From contig NC_135497.1 in NCBI RefSeq assembly GCF_052857255.1, positions 116,528,294 through 116,592,293 on the forward strand: a stretch of 64,000 bases of DNA. The letters are read 5' to 3'. How positions within the stretch are numbered: the first letter of the stretch is position 1; the number at the start of each line of letters is the position of its first letter. The position numbers and the translations under genes were made by a program. A model generated the notes under the pieces. The model made no database searches. It was not told the origin of the DNA and worked only from the letters and a program-made list of their open reading frames with translations. Source of the stretch: Amblyomma americanum (taxonomy: Eukaryota; Arthropoda; Arachnida; Ixodida; Ixodidae). Below are positions 1 to 11,799 of this stretch, one piece after another.

Positions 1-2944
1 TTATGATCACGCTTGAGCATTTTCACTTGCATTTGACAGGCGTACAGCCAACTGTAGTTTTTGTGCTTTTAATTGATAAGTGACTTGTATTAGCCGTGTC
101 AGCCCAGGGGTGCAAGAGCTATGTGTTCTCAACCTGCCTTCTAAGTGCCTCAACGTACTCAATCCAATGATAAACTTTCCACATACATGGCGCACTAGTT
201 TCATTCTAGTTATTGTTAGAATAGTATGAGTGACTGTGTATGTATATGATGAAAATCACGCAGTGTTAAATGTTGAATTAAGTGCCACTTGCCAAATTAT
301 TAATGTTCTGGTTTGCTTTTCAGTAAATTGCACTGGCTTTTGCCTACGAAGAGGACTGCATGCTGGTCCATAAACAGCTGTCCACCTGAGCTCTTGGTGG
401 TGACCGAGTTGTCTTGGGAGCGTACTGTGGAATATGGCGGCACCAGAGGCATACTTTGACATCTGACCAGGTGCGATAATTTTGCTCTCAGTATTGAGTG
501 ACGGCTGCAGTGGAAGCTCTTTGCAGTGAAGATTGCTAGACTACTGTTTGCATTTGTCGCTACCATCATTATGTTAGCCCTTAATAGCATCTTCAATTTT
601 ACAACAAGCAGAATCACAGCATTTAAAACTGCGGCCACAATACACATCTTGTAAAGCACGAACTGAACTTTCATGGAAAGCTGCTTTACCTTTTTGTGTT
701 GCTAACTCTCACACTGTCTCAGTGAGAGCAAATTCCGCAATCCTCGCTATAGGAAGCTGCATCTCTTAAAAAACGAGCAGTAGTTGTTTCCTGTAAAATG
801 ACTTTTCAGGAGGTTTTACTGTTGCTACCATCCCTGCAGATACTTACATTACCATCAGTATTCAACCTTTATGCTTCAGTTGGAACGGGGGATTGTGCGC
901 TATTTATTTATACAATAACTTGCCTGTTAATTGCACACAAGAAATGAATTTGCATGTTCACCGAGGCTGGTGACTATTCCAGCTAAAGGAGCATAATCTT
1001 TTGTTGACATATGTCATTTGGATGCATTCATTCAGTCGTGCAAGTGCTAGCTTTTGCATTTTGTTGAAGTTGTGTGTGGAAACTGTGAGAACATACAGAA
1101 TGTTTTTTGTTTTTCATGTCAGTTCGTCCCATTTGAACGTTCCTTAACGTGATCGAGAGACAAAAAGGAGGCATGATATCTGCAAGTATTGATTTTGCAG
1201 CACCCTTTCTTCTGCGTGTAGAGGTTTACGAAATTGTTGCACCATGTGAATCCAAGCAAAAAAATCTTTTTTTAAGAGGATAATAGATTTCAGTGAAAGC
1301 AGAGTAAAAAAAATGGCCAGAGAAGGCCACCGAGTACCTTTTCTCTTCATTGGAGTTTTAAGGCAGCATTGGGCAAAGAAAAAATTAAAGAAAATTCCTT
1401 GCAGTCACTGACGGGAACTAAAGGGTCAGAGCTCTTAATTGCTTTGGTGTCATGTAAACTGACATTGTGTTTGTGCTTTTTCTGTTGTTAGTAAGCGTCC
1501 TGTAACTATCTGTACAGCTTAGCACTCTGAAACGAGAAATTTCATGCATTATCTTACTCCCAAGACACCAAAACAAAAGATTTTGCAGTCACAAGCAACC
1601 TCGCAGCATACCCTAACTTGGAAAAAATGCAGGCCTTTTGCAGTACTTTTTTTTCTGAAACGAGAGTGCTCTTCCTGGTGCATTTCACGTGCATTTTTGT
1701 ACCTACTTATGATCTAAAAAACTGTTTGTAATGATTAGTGTTCGTATTACAAATGAACTAAAAATTTGCTGCAAACTAAATCATTGTTAAACTGAAGTAT
1801 GTTATTGGTGTGCGAAATGTGTGAACAACCTTGTAGCACTGAGCAGCATGTTAAAGCCTTACTGGTGTTTTTTTGCATGGGAAGAATTGTTGCGCACATA
1901 GAAGCGAAGTTCCCTTTCAGCCATGGTTAATTTCTGTTCCTGGATATCTTTGTACAATTGTCTGCACATGCTGCAGACAGTATGCTAGGAGTTTACCCAT
2001 TAAAAATTAGCTTTGTGCATCAGTGCAAGCAGTGGAAAAAAAAAAATTATTACCACTTTTAGCATGAGCTCTAGCACTTGCAGTTAGCCCATTAACAATT
2101 CTGTCATGTTCGAGTTAAGAGATATTTGACAGTTAAGCCTTAATAAGCTTTTTTCTCTTTAGAAAAGCATGGGCACCTACCGGAACTTTTGGGAATGGTT
2201 GTGTTTTGTGAAAAGCCAAGTCACAGTGGTGCTGAAATAAAACGATTCAACTGCAGTTCAACCATAAGATTCGAGGTGGTGCAAGTGGGTTGGGTATGCT
2301 AATGTGCTGTCAGATCACCTGAATTGAGCACATCTTTTGTTATGCTGCCATATAGTGCGATGTAGACATAGCATCATAATAGTTGGGCTTAAGACTGCAG
2401 TGAATAAGTATAGTTTGTGTTCGGGCTGGTTGGTTGTTTAAACTGGAGTGAATTGCTGCCACTACGTAGTTTTACAGGGAAAGAAGAGAAGCCAGGGAAG
2501 ATGTTCAACACGGTTAGGCACACAATACCAACTGAAGCTTCGTAGTGTGCAGTGATAATCTATAACTGGGGCATGAAACTATGCCTCAGTTATGCTGCCA
2601 GAAAGCAGACCATAAGCCCTGTTGACTAGCTCCTGTGCCAAGTGGATTTCATGCATCATGGAAATATTTTCTGCCTGTGCTCTTGGTACACATTACTAAC
2701 TAGAAGTAAAAAATTGGCATGAACAAATTCTCTCATAGCAGTGCTATGGCAGACATATAACAGGCAGGCATGGAAAATGAGGCTAAGAAACTATGGACCT
2801 TTTCATGATCCACCCATTGAGCATTTTGCATAAAGAAGCATCTTTCTCGAGCTTCTTGTGACAAATCTTATGAAAAGTGTGTTTTACTGAGTTACAGGTT
2901 CTGTCACAATTTGCGCCACACTTCATCTACACATTGTCTGGGAA
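1..2944. other. upstream non-coding DNA
   Basis: No exon with recognisable protein similarity and no RNA gene is visible on either strand. The open frames are short and look random. A 5' UTR exon of the downstream BTB gene could lie here, because the coding exon at 3297 is preceded by a splice acceptor, but I cannot point to it. Around 2428 there is a short CGGGCTGGTTGGTTG stretch that resembles the head motif of the hairpin elements at 26.35 and 49.1 kb, without a hairpin after it. Confidence 0.5.
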
Positions 2945-3124
2945 CGCCGCCGTGGTGGCTCAGTGGTTATGGCGCTCGGCTGCTGACCTAAAAGACGCCG
3001 GTTCAATCCTGGCTGTGGCAGTTGAATTTCGATGAAGGTGATCTAAATTTCCGGAGCCCTTCACTACGGCGTCCCTCATAGCCTGAGTTGCTTTGGGATG
3101 TTACACCTCCATAAACCATAAACG
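2945..3124 (+). mobile_element. tRNA-derived SINE (Ruka-like), internally deleted
   Basis: The left end has the A-box motif TGGCTCAGTGG and a B-box-like GGTTCAATCC, followed by the family 3' part ending in ATAAACCATAAAC. The central part (the 'CTAGAGGCCCGTGTACTGTGCGATG' region of other copies) is missing. An 11-bp target site duplication, TTGTCTGGGAA, lies at 2934-2944 and 3125-3135, so the insertion boundaries are clear. Confidence 0.9.
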
Positions 3125-3246
3125 TTGTCTGGGAAGAAGGAAAAAAGAAGATGGGTCTAAAATCTTTATTGTAATATGCAGAGAGATATAATAATTTAAC
3201 TTCACAAAGGAATATTGGTGTAGTGTGTGTGTTTTTTTTCTTGCAG

Positions 3247-3296
3247 TCCATCGCTGTGGAGATTGGAGAGCTGTGTGACTGGCATGCAGGGTGATA
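3247..3296 (+). other. 5' UTR part of BTBD17-like exon
   Basis: A strong 3' splice site (poly-T tract, then TTGCAG ending at 3246) precedes the coding start by 50 bases. This implies that this exon is not the first and that a non-coding exon lies upstream. No RBS-like context applies in this eukaryote; the first ATG of the exon in frame with the BTB domain is at 3297. Confidence 0.6.
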
Positions 3297-3479
3297 ATGG
3301 CACATAGCAACGATTCCACCGGCGATCATGAACAGCAGTTCGACAATCCTTGCGCAGTCTTGGAGAAAATTGCTGGACTGTATGCAGAACGGCTCCTTAG
3401 CGATATAACCTTGGAAGTTGGGGGAAAGCAGTATGCTGCACACCGGCTTATTCTTTGTGCTTCCAGTGATGTCTTTCAG
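3297..3479 (+). CDS. BTBD17: BTB/POZ domain protein 17-like, coding exon 1
   Basis: Encodes residues 1-61 of a predicted 464-residue protein. After a polar N-terminus the BTB/POZ fold begins around residue 33 with LLSDITLEVGGKQYAAHRLI, the typical start of a BTB domain (D-x-x-h-x-h-x(5)-h-x-A-H-K/R). The exon ends in frame at ...SSDVFQ with the donor GTGAGC at 3480. Joining to the exon at 14470 gives SDVFQ-VMLMDPKW, the expected continuation. The whole protein (BTB, BACK, C-terminal domain) fits BTBD17, whose fly relative is known as Tango10; family members are thought to act as substrate adaptors for cullin-3 ubiquitin ligases. Human BTBD17 carries a signal peptide; none is visible here, which is closer to the insect type. 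Start choice: ATG at 3297 is the first in this exon; an in-frame upstream exon cannot be excluded. Confidence 0.9.
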
Positions 3480-5577
3480 GTGAGCTGCAGTCTTTGACCA
3501 TTCATGAATAGTGTGGCAGGCAAGGGTCAGATCATGAAGACTTGTCATGTTAGATGGAATTTATACGTGCCAGCGCATGTTTTTCTCACCGTTAGGTCTG
3601 AAACGCCACAATCCTCAAATTTTTGGGTTACTGCATCCTCATACAGAGTGGCAAAATTGCGTGCATGGCAAAGGAAATCTGGTGAACAATACTTGGGTTT
3701 CGTGTATATGACGGTCTGTATGTGTTTACCATGCTTAGGAACAAAACATGGTAAAGAGCAATTTTTTTTTGGAGGGCATTCTGTTTTCTGCTTGGTTTCA
3801 GCTGTCTTACTTAGCATGTCTGTGCACTGTTTGGGATAGCTGGAACTTTTGCTGCCAGCAATCCCAATGGTTTCATGTGAAGGAGGCGAGGGAGCTCATA
3901 GCACGGCACATGTCTGGTGTGGGCAAATAATGTGTGTGTAATTTTTTTTTTGCCCTCATTATGTGTCATTTGTGTGTCAGCTTAGTCCTGCTTAGCTGAG
4001 AGATTGTTTCGTGCACTTGTGTGCATAAATGATAGTCTACACAGGTTATTTCTGGTCTGAGTTCAATTTGCCAATGGTGCACCCACAATTTACTGTATTT
4101 ATGCAGTAGAGTTGCTCAAATTCAGTGAAATTGCAGTGCTGTTTCACGTACTGTTTCTAAGAAAAGTATTTCTGATGGTAACCAAGAAAAATAGAACTCC
4201 TGAAAAAGTCACTGGAAAAATTTTATTTCTGTTTCTTAAAATGAAATAACAAATATGAATGCTTCTTGCAACACATTAGTGTGTCTAGTTGCTAGTTAGT
4301 GCGTACCTATTTTTTCCTGTCATTGTTTTATCTCATTTTGCTTTGCATTTGTTATGTTCCTCCAAACTGCTTGCCCTTGTACCTTCGTGTGTCATTTCTG
4401 TGATACATGCAGTGAGCTGCTTATGTGTGCTTCCACCTGTTGAAATGTTTCTTCTCCTTGACTGCTGGTTTTTTATCACGGCTGAATATTGCATAGAGAT
4501 TCTATTTTACGGTATGCCTTGAGTGCTAATGTATTTATCATATGTACTTTCCTGCTATGTGCTAGAAACTGAAAATTCTTTTATAACTTGTCTCCCCTTT
4601 AAGCTTTTAAAGCTGCAGGGACTAGTGTGGCTATCTGATTTGAAGAAAGTAGCTCAAGAATTAGTGTATACCTAGTGTGCTGGGAACCTTGTTTGTTTTG
4701 TTCTGGATCTCTTGAAATGTACCTTGTGTGACTTTGGTCAAAGCTAACAATTGGTTTCACATCTGCTTGCCGTGTGGAGCCACTATGCTTCTACTTCTTG
4801 AGCTACTAGTCCTTTGTTTCCAGCAGATGGCGTTACTGCTGTGTGCAGCTAACACAGCAGGCAACCCTCGAAAATAATCCATCTCATATGCAGTAACGTA
4901 TATTGCATTGTTACTTGCTTGATTTTGGCAACCTGCAAAAAAGCCATTTTTAAAGGGTTGCCCACACCAAGCAAATACCAACACCATGTGCATTACTGCA
5001 TATGAAATTGATTACAAAATGCGATCTGTATACTGGGAAAAAGAGTACATCTTCGAGCTTGTGACTCCAGCATGAAACATGCATGGTGAATTACTTTTGC
5101 TAAAAGAAATCTCTTTTTATTGAGAAAGGATTTCAGTGGAAACTGAAAACCATTCTTCTCATTAATCCACAACTTTTGGACTGTAAAAAGCTGTAAAACA
5201 TTTCTCAAAGAACCCCGAACACTATCATTTTGTAACAGGAGCATTATTGAGAATGATAAAAAAATATGCTCAGATTAATGTGTGAGAGAATCAATTTCTG
5301 CAGCAAGAACACCCACATTGAAAAACTTGTACCTTTGTGCTTGGTAATAGACATTTACTTTCTGCTGCAATCACACGTTCATAGTCGTGCATCGGCAGTT
5401 GTTTTGAGCACATGCGAGCGGTAACAAGTTTGAGTTCTTGCGCTGTTTCACACAATTGATTCAGTGCATAGCAAAAACTCACTCTTTAGCTGCCTTATGG
5501 GAAATAGTGTTCTCTTTTCACTGTGCAACATTGTGAGGTAAATGTTGTCCATAAGGTGACTAATCAGTCTACTACAG
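3480..5577. other. BTBD17 intron 1, left part without features
   Basis: Intron 1 runs from 3480 to 14469 (about 11 kb). In this first part I see only unique-looking AT-rich DNA and small random open frames on both strands, with no repeat boundaries I can define. Confidence 0.5.
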
Positions 5578-5579
5578 TA

Positions 5580-6384
5580 CAGTCAAACCTCGTTACAACG
5601 AACACTGATATTACAAATTATTGGCTATATCGAACTGTTCCTAAATATTTTCAGCAAACGCGTGCATTTCTTACTCTGTATATCAAACGAGGTTTGTTAT
5701 AAAACCGATATATAGAACTGCCGAGCGCCTATCTGTTAGATGGCCGGTTAGTTGCAGGGTGACAGGCTTTGCCTCACTACATGGATGACTGGTGGGGGAG
5801 CGGCAAGTGTTTGCACCACTGTTCACGCTTCACCTCACTTTGCCAACAGCGACACAGAAGATATAGTGGCGAGAAATGCTGGTAGCCAGGCAGTCGGCAC
5901 CTGTTCGCACCTCTCGCACCCAACGATAGTGCCCCGGAAACAGCGACACACTCGGTTGTTGCTTTCCAGCAACCTTTGACTGCTCATGTTGACTATACGG
6001 AGCGGAGGTGGTGAAAACAGTGATACCTTTCATCCTGGCATCCAATTTTTTACGCGACACCGCTTTAATGCGAAGAAGCCACCCTTGCTGGCGTTCACGG
6101 TGCAAGGATGTCATTCGATCTGCTGCTGCCGCCATGTGCTGCGGTGCTGTGTGGCGGCTTGCCGCTAAGTGCTAAGTGCTTGCCGCTAAGTTTTTTGTGA
6201 CCTCTGCAATCGCTGCGAGCTTCTTTGAAACTGTGCTGAAACTACGAAAAAGGTCTCTACCAGTTGCCATTCTTTCGCTCACTAAATTTAGCTTCTTCAT
6301 TGCGTGTTTTTTGGTGACATTTTATATTACGAATTTCAGCTATATTGAACTATTTTACGATTTTGCTGTAACGAGGTTTCACTG
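5580..6384. mobile_element. pogo/Tigger-like non-autonomous TIR element
   Basis: The left end CAGTCAAACCTCGTTACAACG and the reverse complement of the right end (CAGTGAAACCTCGTTACAGC) match almost perfectly, and both are flanked by the dinucleotide TA (5578-5579 and 6385-6386), as expected for Tc1/mariner-pogo insertions. A related subterminal stretch (AAACGAGGTTTGTTATAA) lies near 5686. The 805-bp interior is more GC-rich and has no recognisable transposase, so this is a MITE-like derivative. Confidence 0.8.
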
Positions 6385-7480
6385 TATTATAACTAATTGG
6401 GAAATAAAAATACTCCTGGCCAAACATGGTGAATGCCAGAGTTACTGGTGTTTCGTTCTCACAAAATGTATCGGTATATGTTTAAAGATTAGTTCATGCT
6501 GGGTGAATCGCAGAGTAGTTTCATAAGAAGCCTTGTTATATTAACCCTTGCAGATGCCACCCACCGTTTCCCTGGAGTAATTTGTTCTGCCTAAATAGTT
6601 CATGCAACCACAAGAAAGCCAATTAGGTTTACATCGTAAAACATAGCTCTTAATTTTTCACAAGTGTGTACTATCAGCAACAGATGAAACGCGAACAAGA
6701 CAGTTGAAACACGACCAGCTAATAAGAAGATTTTAGCTGCAGGACACTCAGTACTAGCACAGGTTAATTTCACTTGGAAGATACAAAGACTGTCCTTTAG
6801 AAGTGTTAATCAACCTAGTTTGCATCTCCTTTCCAGGAGCTAATACGTTTTTGTGTCGGCATTTCAGTTCTCTTGTTCGCATTTCATTTGTTGCTGATAA
6901 TACACGGTGGACCACACTTCGTGTGAACACTGCTCAGTGCGACTCCACGTAGCGTCCACCACTGGCGCCAGCAGAAACTCCCATAGGCACAGAGTGCGCA
7001 ATAGGTGGAGCTGCCAGGGCATCATCCCTATGGCGCAGAGCCTTGCCATGAAGAGCACTTGCATAAAGCACATCATAAGAATCTGTTGTCTGCCTCACAC
7101 CAACCAAATAAGCCTGTTGCGCATTCAGATATTTCTTGAGAACGGTACCTCACTTGCATCTGGTTACACTCAAGAATATGGTTACTACGCAGTTATCAGA
7201 TGTTTGCACCTGCAATGATTGGCAGATTGTGATAACGTCGCAAGGTCACGCGACCTAGATGGCAGGTGGTCCACTTGCTTTTCCACTCACAACGGTGCCG
7301 CCGCCGGATCTTCTACAGAATGGGAGCCGTGAGTGCTATGGATGCATAGAACGACTGTAATGAACATTGTGTCGTGTATCTACTGCGCTTCATCCATGCC
7401 ATGCAAACACATACAACACATAGAACACACTTGATATAGCACTTTAGTCATATAGTAATACCTTAAATAACAAAGCATAA
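6385..7480. other. intronic DNA, nothing recognised
   Basis: No coding exon, RNA gene or repeat boundary is visible. Open frames here are short and lack similarity to known families. Confidence 0.5.
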
Positions 7481-7842
7481 CCATGAGGAACAATGCAAAA
7501 CGAAGATAAAATATGCAAAACCAAGATAACCAGTTCAAAACAATGGCCAGAGAGTGCTAGCGCACCTAATTCGCATTTTGCCCTACTACACAAATCAGCC
7601 TTAATTTTTTTTTGTCAGTGGAGCGTTCCTAGGAGAAGGGGCAGTAGGTTTTTCTCTGTGGTAGAGGTTTTGTCCCAATCAGTGGTGGTTTCTGTTGATT
7701 CATTATTCTCAGCCAAAGAAATGGACTTAGAATGGCCTTTCGTTACGTCATTTTGGTGCTGTTTGGGCTGCCATCTGAAGTTCCTAGTTGTGCCTATATA
7801 TGCGGCACCACATTCGTAGTGATAATTCTTGTACATCTTTAA

Positions 7843-8065
7843 GCCACCGTGGTGGCTCAGTGGTTATAATGGTCGGCTGCTGACCCGAACGACATGTGTT
7901 TGATCCCAGCTGCGGCGATTGCATTTCGATGGAGGCAAAATGCTAGAGGCCCATGTACTATGCAATGTCATTGCATAGTACATGGTGGTCGAAATTTCCG
8001 CAGCACCCCACTACGCCATCCCTCATAGCCGGAGTTGCTTTGGGGCATTAAACCCTGTAAACAAA
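7843..8065 (+). mobile_element. tRNA-derived SINE (Ruka-like) nested in Penelope fragment
   Basis: A-box TGGCTCAGTGG, a degenerate B-box (GTTTGATCCC), then the family body and the 3' end CATTAAACCCTGTAAAC. The direct repeat TCTTGTACA at 7827-7835 and 8066-8074 marks the target duplication. Unlike all other copies, its middle contains a perfect 35-bp palindrome at 7951-7985. Confidence 0.88.
7951..7985. repeat. perfect palindrome inside SINE
   Basis: Two 17-base arms (CCATGTACTATGCAATG and its exact reverse complement) separated by a single T at 7968. Other copies read CCGTGTACTGTGCGATGTCAGTGCACGTTAAAGAACC here, so the right arm has replaced the normal sequence. Confidence 0.92.
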
Positions 8066-8209
8066 TCTTGTACACCACTTAAGGGAGTCTTGAGCATTCC
8101 AAAAGGTCTTTCACTCGTTCTAAGCTACTTTGGCTGGCCAGTAGGCATGTGGACGATCTGAACACCATAACCTTGGAAAAAACTGCCTCTCGCTATATCT
8201 ACAGTGTTT

Positions 8210-10800
8210 GCCCCTCTCTACATGGTATTTCATTTTGCCCTTCTAGAACAGTCAGCAAGTGGTGTTAGTACATGCATTCACATGGGTTTTCTGCTCGAGG
8301 CAGGCACGTATCCAAGCGGGGCTCGAGGGCGCCTAGGCTGCCACCGAAACCGAACTCACACCCTCCTCCCCCCACCAGCTATATTAGAACTTTCTCTGAC
8401 TATGCAACGCAGCCTTCTCCCCCCCCACCCCCCCTCTTTTCGGTACAAAAAAAAAATTGTATTGGGCCCCTACCGAAAAAAATTTCTGGCTACATGCCTG
8501 GCTTGAGGTAAGGTCAAGAGAGGGTTACCATAGACATTAGCAATTGGATGTGGTAGTCGAAGGTGGGGTATTGCTCCTGGAACTTCAAGTGAAAGGAAAA
8601 TGGGAGTTGTGAGTTTGGGTTGAGGGAAACTGAAAAAAAGTAAATATGAATTCTTTGAATATTCCACTCTTGCTACATGTTCAGAGAAAATTCCTTTACA
8701 AGAGCATCATTTGTAAGGTACTATACCTGGTCATCGCTGTTTTTTACGTGTTCCAGGGCACCTTTTAAGCTTACAGAATCTTTGCAAGTTGCCTTTTTGC
8801 AATTTTGACGACATTCCACATGGCACTTGCAGTTTCAGAAAGGGCGTTGCCACATCCATTTCTTAACTAAATTTTGGTGGTAGTAAGCACCCACAAGGTT
8901 AGGCTGCACTCCACATTAATACTTATGAAAGTAAAAGAGGAAATCGCTGTTGCTGTAACTCTGTTGGTAAACCACTGCAAACTATATGCAGTGGTCATGT
9001 TTGGCTCCCACTGGAAATGTATTTTCTTTTCTTCTACTTTGTCAGTTATCTTCTGTTCTTATTGTTTACTCAATTACTTTTCTTCTCTGATAGCAAAATG
9101 AAAAATTTTGTGCTTTTCGTGCTTTCTAAGATTGTTTTCTTTTTCATAAATGTCCAATTGAGCCTCTCAGATCTCTCCTATCCTTTTCTATTGTATATCC
9201 GCACCTGCCGAGCAGGAAAAATACACTAACAAAAAAATTAAAAATCAATAATCAATACCCCACTTTATCTGTGAGGTATACATTCCTCACCAGGCAGCAA
9301 AATTTGTATGGTATGATATGTGGGGTTTAATTCCCTGCACATCGGCTCTACATGGTGTTGGGCTGTGGATTAGTTTTGATCAGCTTGGGTTCTCAAATGT
9401 GCGCTGACATTACAATGCGTACAGGCATTTTTGCATTTTCTGGCTTGCACACGTGGCACCTCTCTTGGTAGTATTAGGTGCTTCTGACATCCTAGCCTCA
9501 AAATCCCAGTGCCAAAACTTGACCTCTGTATACTTTAAGGTAGGGCGAGACTTGTTTTCAACAGTTGGCTGTAGAATTTCTAGAATTTATTGCGGACATT
9601 TAACATTACAAGTTTTCAAATCTTCCCCGCGTAAGGAATGTTGATTTTATGCTGGTCAGTGCTCCTGGTTTATATTCACAAACAAAAACATCTCGCACTG
9701 TACACGCCAGCATCTGTCAATGTTTTCTTCTGAGCTCTTGTAATTATATTTCCATAAACGCACACACAAAAAACACTGATTTTATACATTGTTCTTGAAA
9801 ACATCACACAATCTGCATCATAGCATGTGTCAAATTATGATTGCCGTACACCTCTCATATAACTGTCACCACAAACACACGCAACACCAACAGTCAGTTA
9901 TACATCTTTCTTAACATGTTCCACTTATACATTCATATTATACTACACACGCCAATCCCCAATGACATACTATAGAGAAACAACTATTCGTAGATTGAAC
10001 AGAACAGCTGAATGAATTATCTTTTTAAAACGAAAGTTGTGAAATTTCCCACAAGACTGGTAGCCTGAAAAGTTATTTACTGCACATTGTGGAGTATCCA
10101 TTCATCTACTTGTTTATTAGCTTTTCTTACAGATACAATTGTTGGATCTTATAGAAACTAACTGAAATAAAATGGAATGTCCGGTTCCTTTCCTGTAGCC
10201 TCTAAATATTCTAAGTTTGACAGATGATTCCGTTTTCCACAGTTTTCTAGTCTGAACATTTCTTCTTTTAAATGCGTTAATTTTTTTTTAACAACGTAGA
10301 GTAGTCATAATAAAAACTGTGGTTATCCAGTTTGCTAGGAGTCTACTAAATGGATGAAGCTTGCATTAGAGGTCGAAACTAGATTAAAATTGTGTGTGGT
10401 ATTGTTTATTTTTTTTTTTCAATTTATGTATCTCTTTCTTAAAATCTACTGGATGCAGGGTCCTGACAATACTAGGACTGAAATTATGTGCTTTGAGCAA
10501 AAATAGATATATTGTGTTTTTTTTTCTTTGTCGGTGTAAAATTGCCACCCGTAAATGTTTTTTTTTTGTCATAAAAATGACAACTGGCTTGACTCTAGTT
10601 AATCATGTAAAAAGCATTGATTGAAACCTGAAGAAAATTTTGTTTGCTTGTGCCTTATAGTTCTTGAGAAAAATATACATAAACCTCCGAAAATGATGTT
10701 TTGAGAAAAATGTAGATAAAGCCTCTGAAAAAAAAAACTTCTGGACATGACCACAAAGGAGGAAAAAAATGAACATTGGCTTTTTGAGGAAAGGAAATGG
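8210..10800. other. intronic DNA with homopolymer tracts
   Basis: Contains a pyrimidine/C-rich stretch around 8370-8440 and several T and A runs (for example 10410-10420 and 10555-10567). No exon or mobile element boundary is recognised. Confidence 0.5.
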
Positions 10801-10804
10801 CACA

Positions 10805-11079
10805 GTAACTGTCTCGCATATTTGGTGGATACCCAAACCATGCAGTAAGGAAGGGATAAAGAAGGGAGTGAAAGAAGAAAGGGAGAAAGAGGTGCCTTAG
10901 TAGAGGGCTCCGGAATAATTTCGACCACCTGGGGATCTTTAACGTGCACTGACATTGCACAGCACACAGGCACCATTTGTATTTCGCCTCCATCGAAACG
11001 TGGCTGCTGCGGTAAAGTTCGAGCCCGGGCACTCCGGCTCAGTAGACGAACGCCTTAATGACTGAGCCACCATGGAGGG
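10805..11079 (-). mobile_element. SINE variant with long 3' tail (composite family)
   Basis: Read on the minus strand, a degenerate A-box (TGGCTCAGT at the 11070 end) and B-box (GGGCTCGAAC) are followed by a CATTTCGATGGAGGCGAAAT-like body, the GGTGGTCGAAAT and CCGGAGCCCT blocks, and then a pyrimidine-rich tail and a GGTGTCC...TGAGACAG block. The same tail occurs on the + strand at 53764-53890 and in pieces at 52120-52190, so this is a distinct SINE subfamily or a composite repeat. Confidence 0.7.
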
Positions 11080-11083
11080 TCCA

Positions 11084-11161
11084 CTCAAGCCCCACCTGGT
11101 TTTGAAAAACGACAAAAAATTTTTTATATATATTTTTTAACAAAACCAAGTGGGACTTGAG
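11084..11161. repeat. inverted repeat (hairpin)
   Basis: The 21-base arms at 11084-11104 and 11141-11161 are complementary except at two positions. They flank an A/T-rich loop of 36 bases. The hairpin sits right beside the SINE at 10805-11079. Confidence 0.8.
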
Positions 11162-11559
11162 AAAAATGCTAGTAAAGTCTCAGAAAACTCCCACTTTTCG
11201 GCTCAGCACTACCATGAAAAACGGTCAAAAAAGAAATTTTGAAGTCGTGAATACCAACGTGTCATATATTATCTGAAAAGTAAAGAAATGCTCTATCGGA
11301 AGGTTTCAAAACGTAAAAAGGGGGGCAAAACAGTCTATCCATACCTTAAAAATTTGATCACAGCAACAGTCTCGACTGTAAGTGAGAACGCTGCTCCTTT
11401 TTAATGCAGATGTATGCTTTTTTAATTTTGTATTGACACATTATTTAATGGTTAATTGCCAGACTGCATGATGTATCAGTGCATGCCTTGGAAGCACGAG
11501 TCCATGTAAACATTTGGCCATTCACTGTCAAGGCTGCGGCTGTGCTCCATATTTCAATT

Positions 11560-11799
11560 GCCGCCGCAGTGGCTCAGTGGTTATGGCGCTCGGCTGCTGA
11601 CCCAAAAGACGCGGGTTCGATCCCAGCCACAGCTGTCAAATTTCGATGGAGGCGAAATTCTAGAGCCCCGTGTACTGTGCGATGCGATGTCTGTGCACAT
11701 TAAAGAACCCCAGGTGGTCGAAATTTCCGGTGCCCTTCACTACGGCATCTCTCATAGCCTGAGTCGCTTTGGGACGTTAAACCCCAATAAACCAAACCA
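11560..11799 (+). mobile_element. tRNA-derived SINE (Ruka-like), near full length
   Basis: Starts GCCGCCGCAGTGGCTCAGTGG (A-box) and has B-box GGGTTCGATCCC, the body block AATTTCGATGGAGGCGAAAT, and the 3' end GGGACGTTAAACCCC. One of the best preserved copies. I could not define a clean target duplication. Confidence 0.9.

Larger units (their letters stand above)
7490..8200 (-). pseudogene. Penelope-like element fragment with GIY-YIG endonuclease
   Basis: The minus-strand frame at 7615-7836 contains CGAAYIGTTRNFRWQPKQHQ followed by NDV-x-KG, a pattern of the GIY-YIG endonuclease at the C-terminus of Penelope-like retroelements (cysteine-rich linker, then YIGxT-R-NFR, QHxNDV). The preceding part of the same frame, with a leucine-rich LxRSSxxLLxSxSSL stretch and KDLLEC, lies at about 8070-8200, beyond a SINE that splits the element. 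Stop codons and the SINE make it non-functional. The reverse transcriptase part is missing. Confidence 0.7.

Noticed and set aside
11560..11640. tRNA gene at SINE heads
   Set aside because: The A and B boxes are clear, but the stems do not fold into a complete tRNA and the sequence recurs in many SINE copies.
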